A stretch of DNA of 64,000 bases, taken from assembly GCF_042665295.1 (NCBI RefSeq), contig NZ_JBHTCO010000014.1:150888-214887 (forward strand), written 5' to 3'. Below the pieces are notes generated by a model. That model made no database searches. It saw nothing but the letters and a program-made list of their open reading frames with translations, and was not told the origin of the DNA. Both the position numbers and the translations under genes were made by a program. Source of the DNA: Scopulibacillus_A cellulosilyticus. GTDB lineage: Bacteria; Bacillota; Bacilli; Bacillales; Sporolactobacillaceae. Below, in pieces: positions 59,832 to 64,000 of the stretch; the stretch's first letter is position 1; each line of letters begins with the position of its first letter.

Positions 59832-60764
59832 TTGGAGACGATTAAAGTAGGATCAAGAAAGAGTAAGCTAGCACTGACCCAGACAAATTGGGTCATGGAT
59901 CAATTAAAAAAAGCGAACGGTCAACTTGAGTTTGATTTAAAACATATTGTGACGAAAGGGGACCGTATATTAGATGTCACATTATCTAAAGTCGGCGGAA
60001 AAGGGCTGTTTGTTAAAGAAATAGAGCAGGCTTTATTAAACAAAGAGATAGATTTCGCTGTTCATAGTATGAAAGATATGCCGGCAGTTCTGCCAGAGGG
60101 TTTGGAAATTGCCTGTGTTCCTGTGCGTGAAGATTTCCGTGATGTCTATATTTCAAAAAAACATATCCCTTTCCATGAGCTGCCAAAGGGTGCTGTTGTC
60201 GGGACAAGCAGTTTACGAAGGGCTGCACAACTGTCAGCTCTAAGACCGGATATTACTATCCGGTCAATTCGCGGTAATATTGATACCCGCCTGAATAAAT
60301 TAAAAGAAGAAGATTTCGATGCGATTATTTTGGCCGCGGCGGGCATGAAGCGGATGGGGTGGACCGATGAAGTTATTACAGAGTACTTGCCGGTGTCTGT
60401 TTGCCTTCCGGCAGTCGGGCAAGGGGCATTAGCTATTGAATGCCGAAAAGATCACTCGGCGCTTATCGATTTATTAAAACAAATTCATGATGAAGATACC
60501 CATGTTACAGTCATGGCGGAACGAGCCTTTCTTAAGAAACTCGAGGGCGGCTGTCAAGTGCCGATAGCGGCACATGCCCATAAAGAGGGCGAGAAGCTGA
60601 CTTTGACAGGCTTAGTTGGTACGCCGGACGGTAAGACGATTATTAAAGAAACGTTGACAGGTGAGAAGCCGGAAGCGCTTGGTAACCAGCTGGCTGAGGT
60701 TTTAATGGAACGCGGAGCTAAGCGGATTTTAGATGATGTAAAAAAAGAGCTTGATGAATCATGA
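59832..60764 (+). CDS. hemC: Porphobilinogen deaminase
   Basis: Joins four porphobilinogen units to hydroxymethylbilane. The 310-residue protein has GSRKSKLALTQTNWV, KGLFVKEIEQALL, AVHSMKDMPAVLP and the dipyrromethane-bearing cysteine in LEGGCQVPIA. The frame opens earlier, but GGAGGTG at 59819-59825 fits the TTG at 59832, giving the usual N-terminus ETIKVGSRKSK. It overlaps hemD by 4 bases. Confidence 0.96.
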   Translation: METIKVGSRKSKLALTQTNWVMDQLKKANGQLEFDLKHIVTKGDRILDVTLSKVGGKGLFVKEIEQALLNKEIDFAVHSMKDMPAVLPEGLEIACVPVREDFRDVYISKKHIPFHELPKGAVVGTSSLRRAAQLSALRPDITIRSIRGNIDTRLNKLKEEDFDAIILAAAGMKRMGWTDEVITEYLPVSVCLPAVGQGALAIECRKDHSALIDLLKQIHDEDTHVTVMAERAFLKKLEGGCQVPIAAHAHKEGEKLTLTGLVGTPDGKTIIKETLTGEKPEALGNQLAEVLMERGAKRILDDVKKELDES

Positions 60765-61543
60765 AAAAACCGTTGGAAGGGAAAAGGATTCTAATTACAA
60801 GGGCAAAAGAGCAAGCGGCGTCGATGGTCCAAGCAATAGAAGAGAATGGCGGTGTACCGGTGGTTATTCCGGTGCTGTCTTTTGAACCTGCTCCCCTTTC
60901 GGCATTTGAGCAACAAAAGTTAATAGATACTTTTAAGAAGTGTGAATGGCTTATTTTTACTAGCGTTAACAGTATTAAATACTTTTTTCACTTTGCAGAC
61001 GATGCGAAGGATTTTTTAGAAAATGTTAAAATAGCTGTGGTAGGAAAGAAAACAAGAGAGGTATTGAAGGATTACGGGTTCAGCCCTGATCTGATTCCAG
61101 AAACTTATACTGCTGAAGCTTTAGCCCGGGATTTGATCAAACATGAAAATCAGCCGCAGTCAGTGCTCATTCCTTCAGGGCAATTAGCAAAGCCTTATTT
61201 AAGGGAAAAACTAAGTGAAGCGGGTTTTGATGTTAAAAGCTTTGTAGTCTATCATACAGTCAAAAATCAAGCATCTTCCCCCGCTTTAATTAAAATGATG
61301 ATTCATAAACAGTTAGATGTTATTACTTTTACAAGTCCTTCATCCATTGACTTTTTTATTGAATTGCTGGGATGCAGCAATTGGCAATCGCTTGTTAATA
61401 ACAAAGTGGTTGCTTGCATTGGTCAAGTGACAGCACAAGCAGCTAGGGCTAAAGGAATTAAAGTGCAGGTTACCCCCGATCATTTCACAGCAAAATCACT
61501 TGTTGATACTATCGCAGATTATTATTTGGAGGAATCGAAATGA
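60761..61543 (+). CDS. hemD: Uroporphyrinogen-III synthase
   Basis: Closes hydroxymethylbilane with inversion of ring D. The 260-residue protein has the weakly conserved two-domain fold; recognisable parts are ILITRAKEQAASM, WLIFTSVNSIKYFF and VITFTSPSSIDFF. Identity is strengthened by the place between hemC and hemB with 4-base overlaps on both sides. Confidence 0.93.
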   Translation: MKKPLEGKRILITRAKEQAASMVQAIEENGGVPVVIPVLSFEPAPLSAFEQQKLIDTFKKCEWLIFTSVNSIKYFFHFADDAKDFLENVKIAVVGKKTREVLKDYGFSPDLIPETYTAEALARDLIKHENQPQSVLIPSGQLAKPYLREKLSEAGFDVKSFVVYHTVKNQASSPALIKMMIHKQLDVITFTSPSSIDFFIELLGCSNWQSLVNNKVVACIGQVTAQAARAKGIKVQVTPDHFTAKSLVDTIADYYLEESK

Positions 61544-62517
61544 CTGAGTTAACTTTTGACCGTCATCGCAGATTAAGAAGAACACCGACCTTAAGAAATA
61601 TGGTTAAGGAAACAAAATTAAGCGCCGAGGATTTTATTTATCCTGTATTTGTTGTAGAAGGCAGCAATATAAAAAAAGAAGTGTCATCAATGCCTGGTGT
61701 TTATCAATATTCTATTGACCGCATTCATGAAGAATGTGATGAAATCATGGCACTTGGCATTCCGTCCATTATGGTGTTTGGTATTCCGGATCAGAAAGAT
61801 GCTGTCGGTACGATGGCTTATCATGATCATGGTATTGTACAAAAAGCCATCAGACATATTAAAGAGCAATATCCTGAACTTATCGTCATCGCTGATACTT
61901 GTCTGTGCGAATATACAGATCACGGTCATTGCGGCATTATTCACGATGGTGATGTGGAAAATGATGAAAGTCTCAAAGTTCTTACAAAAACAGCTGTATC
62001 ACAAGCAGAGGCAGGGGCGGATATTATTGCACCTTCTAATATGATGGACGGTTTTGTCGCCGCTATTCGCCAAGGGTTAGACGAAGCAGGGTTTAAGGAT
62101 ATTCCGATCATGTCTTACGCAGTTAAATATGCGTCTGCTTTCTATGGACCGTTTCGCGAGGCTGCTGAAGGCGCGCCGCAATTTGGCGACCGGAAAACAT
62201 ATCAAATGGATCCTGCTAACCGTCTGGAGGCATTTAGGGAAGCACAGTCAGATGTTAATGAAGGTGCAGATTTCCTTATTGTCAAACCTGCGCTCTCCTA
62301 TTTGGATATTATTAGAGATGTCAGGAACCGGTTTGATCTTCCTGTTGTTGCTTATAATGTCAGCGGTGAATATGCGATGATTAAAGCAGCTTGCCGAAAC
62401 GGCTGGTTAGATGAACAAACGGTCGTTTTAGAAAAGCTGACAAGCATGAAGCGTGCCGGTGCTGATATTATCATTACCTATCATGCCAAAGATGCCGTCC
62501 GTTGGATGAATGAATAA
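61540..62517 (+). CDS. hemB: Delta-aminolevulinic acid dehydratase (porphobilinogen synthase)
   Basis: Condenses two 5-aminolevulinate molecules. The 325-residue protein has the zinc-type cysteine site DTCLCEYTDHGHCG, so it is the zinc-dependent form, with active-site lysines in SYAVKYASAFYGPFR and LIVKPALSYLDII. ATGA overlap with hemD; hemL follows at 14 bases. Confidence 0.97.
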   Translation: MTELTFDRHRRLRRTPTLRNMVKETKLSAEDFIYPVFVVEGSNIKKEVSSMPGVYQYSIDRIHEECDEIMALGIPSIMVFGIPDQKDAVGTMAYHDHGIVQKAIRHIKEQYPELIVIADTCLCEYTDHGHCGIIHDGDVENDESLKVLTKTAVSQAEAGADIIAPSNMMDGFVAAIRQGLDEAGFKDIPIMSYAVKYASAFYGPFREAAEGAPQFGDRKTYQMDPANRLEAFREAQSDVNEGADFLIVKPALSYLDIIRDVRNRFDLPVVAYNVSGEYAMIKAACRNGWLDEQTVVLEKLTSMKRAGADIIITYHAKDAVRWMNE

Positions 62518-62531
62518 AAGGAGGTTTCCGT

Positions 62532-63824
62532 ATGAATGTAGAAAAGTCCGTTCAAGCATATGAAAAAGCCAAGCCTTTAATGCCTGGCGGTGTAAACAGC
62601 CCAGTAAGAGCGTTTCGCTCTGTTAATATGTCTCCTATATATATGGAGAAAGGAAAAGGCTCAAAGGTTTACGATCTCGATGGTAATGAATATACCGATT
62701 ACGTACTTTCCTGGGGACCATTAATTCTTGGCCATGCCGATGATAAAGTCATCAGCCTTTTAAAAGAAACAATGGAAAAAGGAACAAGTTTTGGCGCCCC
62801 TCATGTGCTGGAAACGCAGCTTGCAGAGTTAGTGATAGAACGCGTGCCGTCTATTGAGGTTGTAAGGATGGTAAATTCAGGTACAGAAGCGACGATGAGC
62901 GCCTTAAGATTAGCGCGCGGTTATACCGGACGCGATAAAATTTTGAAATTTGAAGGCTGTTATCATGGCCATGGGGATTCCTTATTAATTAAGGCGGGCT
63001 CCGGTGTGGCGACATTAGGATTGCCTGACAGCCCTGGTGTTCCAAGAAGTGTTGCTGAAAACACAATTACTGTACCTTATAATGATTTTGAAAGTGTTAA
63101 ATATGCCTTTGAACAATTCGGAGAAGATATTGCAGCGATTATTGTAGAACCTGTAGCCGGTAACATGGGCGTCGTACCGCCATTGCCGGGATTTCTTGAA
63201 CATTTAAGGGAAATTACAAATCAATACGGTTCATTACTAATTTTTGATGAAGTAATGACAGGGTTCAGGGTGGCATATCATTGTGCGCAAGGTTATTTCA
63301 ATGTGACACCTGATATTACATGTTTAGGTAAAGTTATTGGCGGAGGGTTGCCTGTAGGCGCCTTTGGCGGTAAACGTGAAATTATGGAGAAAATTGCTCC
63401 AGAGGGTCCTATTTATCAGGCCGGTACATTATCAGGCAATCCGCTGGCGATGGCGGCGGGCTACGCCACTTTATCGCAATTAAAGGAAGAAGATTATCAG
63501 TCGTTTAGAGAAAAAGCTGACCTTTTAGCGGATGGTTACAGCCGGGCAGCAGAAAAGCATGGTGTACCGATAACTGTTAATCAAGCCGGGTCAATGATCG
63601 GTATCTTTTTCACCGATCAGGATGTTATTAATTATGAAACGGCTAAGAGTTCTAATCTTGAACATTTTAATACTTACTTTAAAGCAATGTTGGAGCAAGG
63701 TTTTTCATTTCCTCCATCCCAGTTTGAAGGCATCTTTTTATCAACTGCTCATACGATGGATGATATTAAAAGAACTATTGAAGCTGCAGATCATGCTTTT
63801 TCTATCATAGAAAAAAATAAATAA
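62532..63824 (+). CDS. hemL: Glutamate-1-semialdehyde 2,1-aminomutase
   Basis: PLP enzyme of 430 residues that turns glutamate-1-semialdehyde into 5-aminolevulinate. Motifs are PGGVNSPVRAF, FEGCYHGHGDSLLIKAGSG, LIFDEVMTGFRVA and the PLP lysine in CLGKVIGGGLPVGA. AAAGGAGG precedes the ATG. Last gene of the haem operon; a terminator follows. Together with hemA it completes the C5 pathway. Confidence 0.97.
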   Translation: MNVEKSVQAYEKAKPLMPGGVNSPVRAFRSVNMSPIYMEKGKGSKVYDLDGNEYTDYVLSWGPLILGHADDKVISLLKETMEKGTSFGAPHVLETQLAELVIERVPSIEVVRMVNSGTEATMSALRLARGYTGRDKILKFEGCYHGHGDSLLIKAGSGVATLGLPDSPGVPRSVAENTITVPYNDFESVKYAFEQFGEDIAAIIVEPVAGNMGVVPPLPGFLEHLREITNQYGSLLIFDEVMTGFRVAYHCAQGYFNVTPDITCLGKVIGGGLPVGAFGGKREIMEKIAPEGPIYQAGTLSGNPLAMAAGYATLSQLKEEDYQSFREKADLLADGYSRAAEKHGVPITVNQAGSMIGIFFTDQDVINYETAKSSNLEHFNTYFKAMLEQGFSFPPSQFEGIFLSTAHTMDDIKRTIEAADHAFSIIEKNK

Positions 63825-63836
63825 AATATTTGTTTA

Positions 63837-63868
63837 AGAAGCGCTATTGCTGGTGCTTCTTTTTTCTT
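63837..63868 (+). terminator. hemL terminator
   Basis: AAGAAGCGC and GGTGCTTCTT form a 9-bp stem (one G-U pair) followed by TTTTTCTTTTT. Confidence 0.85.
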
Positions 63869-63921
63869 TTTTTAAGGCTCTATAATATTTGTTGGGGTAT
63901 GAGAAAAATTAAAACAAAAAA

Positions 63922-64000
63922 ATACACGCAAGCTCCTTAATCCTTTACACTTGAATTGTCCAGAAACAAGAGAAGGATAGGAGTTACGTGTATATGCATT
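63922..64000 (+). mobile_element. possible left end of an insertion sequence, cut by window
   Basis: ATACACGCAAGCTCCTTAA (63922-63940) is an imperfect reverse complement of AGGATAGGAGTTACGTGTAT (63974-63993). Inside the right arm is a ribosome site GGATAGGAG followed by possible starts GTG 63988 and ATG 63994, and the frame stays open to the window end. Hairpins that cover the ribosome site near the left end are usual in insertion sequences and block accidental transposase synthesis. The transposase itself lies outside the window, so family is unknown and the call is tentative. Confidence 0.4.

Overview
The window is a chromosomal segment of a low-GC, endospore-forming member of the Bacillales. 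Supporting signs are strong AGGAGG-type ribosome binding sites, many TTG starts, spore genes (sspI, gerE, gerM, ytxC-like, lonB) and a gene order that follows the Bacillus subtilis phoP-to-hemL region almost gene for gene. It is not B. subtilis itself. Several neighbours expected there are missing (ytaF, ytxB, zapA, ysmA, ysmB and ysxD are not seen at their usual places), two genes (ysdB-like and yslB) lie on the minus strand, PhoR has lost its extracellular sensor, and a MaoC-type gene precedes phoP. I could not assign a genus.

Layout. 1-9.2 kb: end of a MaoC-like gene, phoP-phoR, polA-mutM-coaE, gapB with two CcpN-type operators, speD behind a structured leader, and nrdR. 9.2-16.4 kb: primosome genes dnaB-dnaI, a ytxC-like gene, thrS behind a T-box leader, and the infC-rpmI-rplT operon behind an L20-type leader, with infC starting at AUU. 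16.4-30 kb: a ysdB-like gene, dUTPase, an M42 peptidase, sspI, a SpoU-type rRNA methylase, pheS-pheT behind a second T-box, rnhC, a CvpA-family gene, polX and mutS2. 30-37.6 kb: the fatty-acid degradation cluster lcfA-fadR-fadB-etfB-etfA with a FadR operator and a cre-like site, then trxA and uvrC. 37.6-47.8 kb: lysC behind a lysine riboswitch, yslB, sdhCAB, gerE behind a textbook SigK promoter, racE, gerM, rph, an ITPase and a phosphodiesterase. 47.8-64 kb: tRNA-Gly and tRNA-Arg, a TPR gene, tig, clpX, lonB, lonA, engB, the haem operon hemAXCDBL, and at the very end what looks like the first bases of an insertion sequence.

How the genes work together. Most of the window is housekeeping: replication and repair (polA, mutM, dnaB, dnaI, polX, mutS2, uvrC, rnhC), translation (thrS, pheST, infC operon, tRNAs), protein quality control (tig, clpX, lonB, lonA), central metabolism (gapB, sdhCAB, fad cluster) and haem synthesis. 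Control at RNA level is dense: two T-boxes, one lysine riboswitch, one L20-type leader and a fifth, unassigned leader in front of speD.

I found no CRISPR array, prophage, toxin-antitoxin pair or defence island. The least explained material is the speD leader, two dispersed repeat families, a pair of DnaA boxes after dnaI, a palindrome upstream of hemA and a tiny putative membrane protein after mutS2. I see no complete, obviously new multi-gene system.
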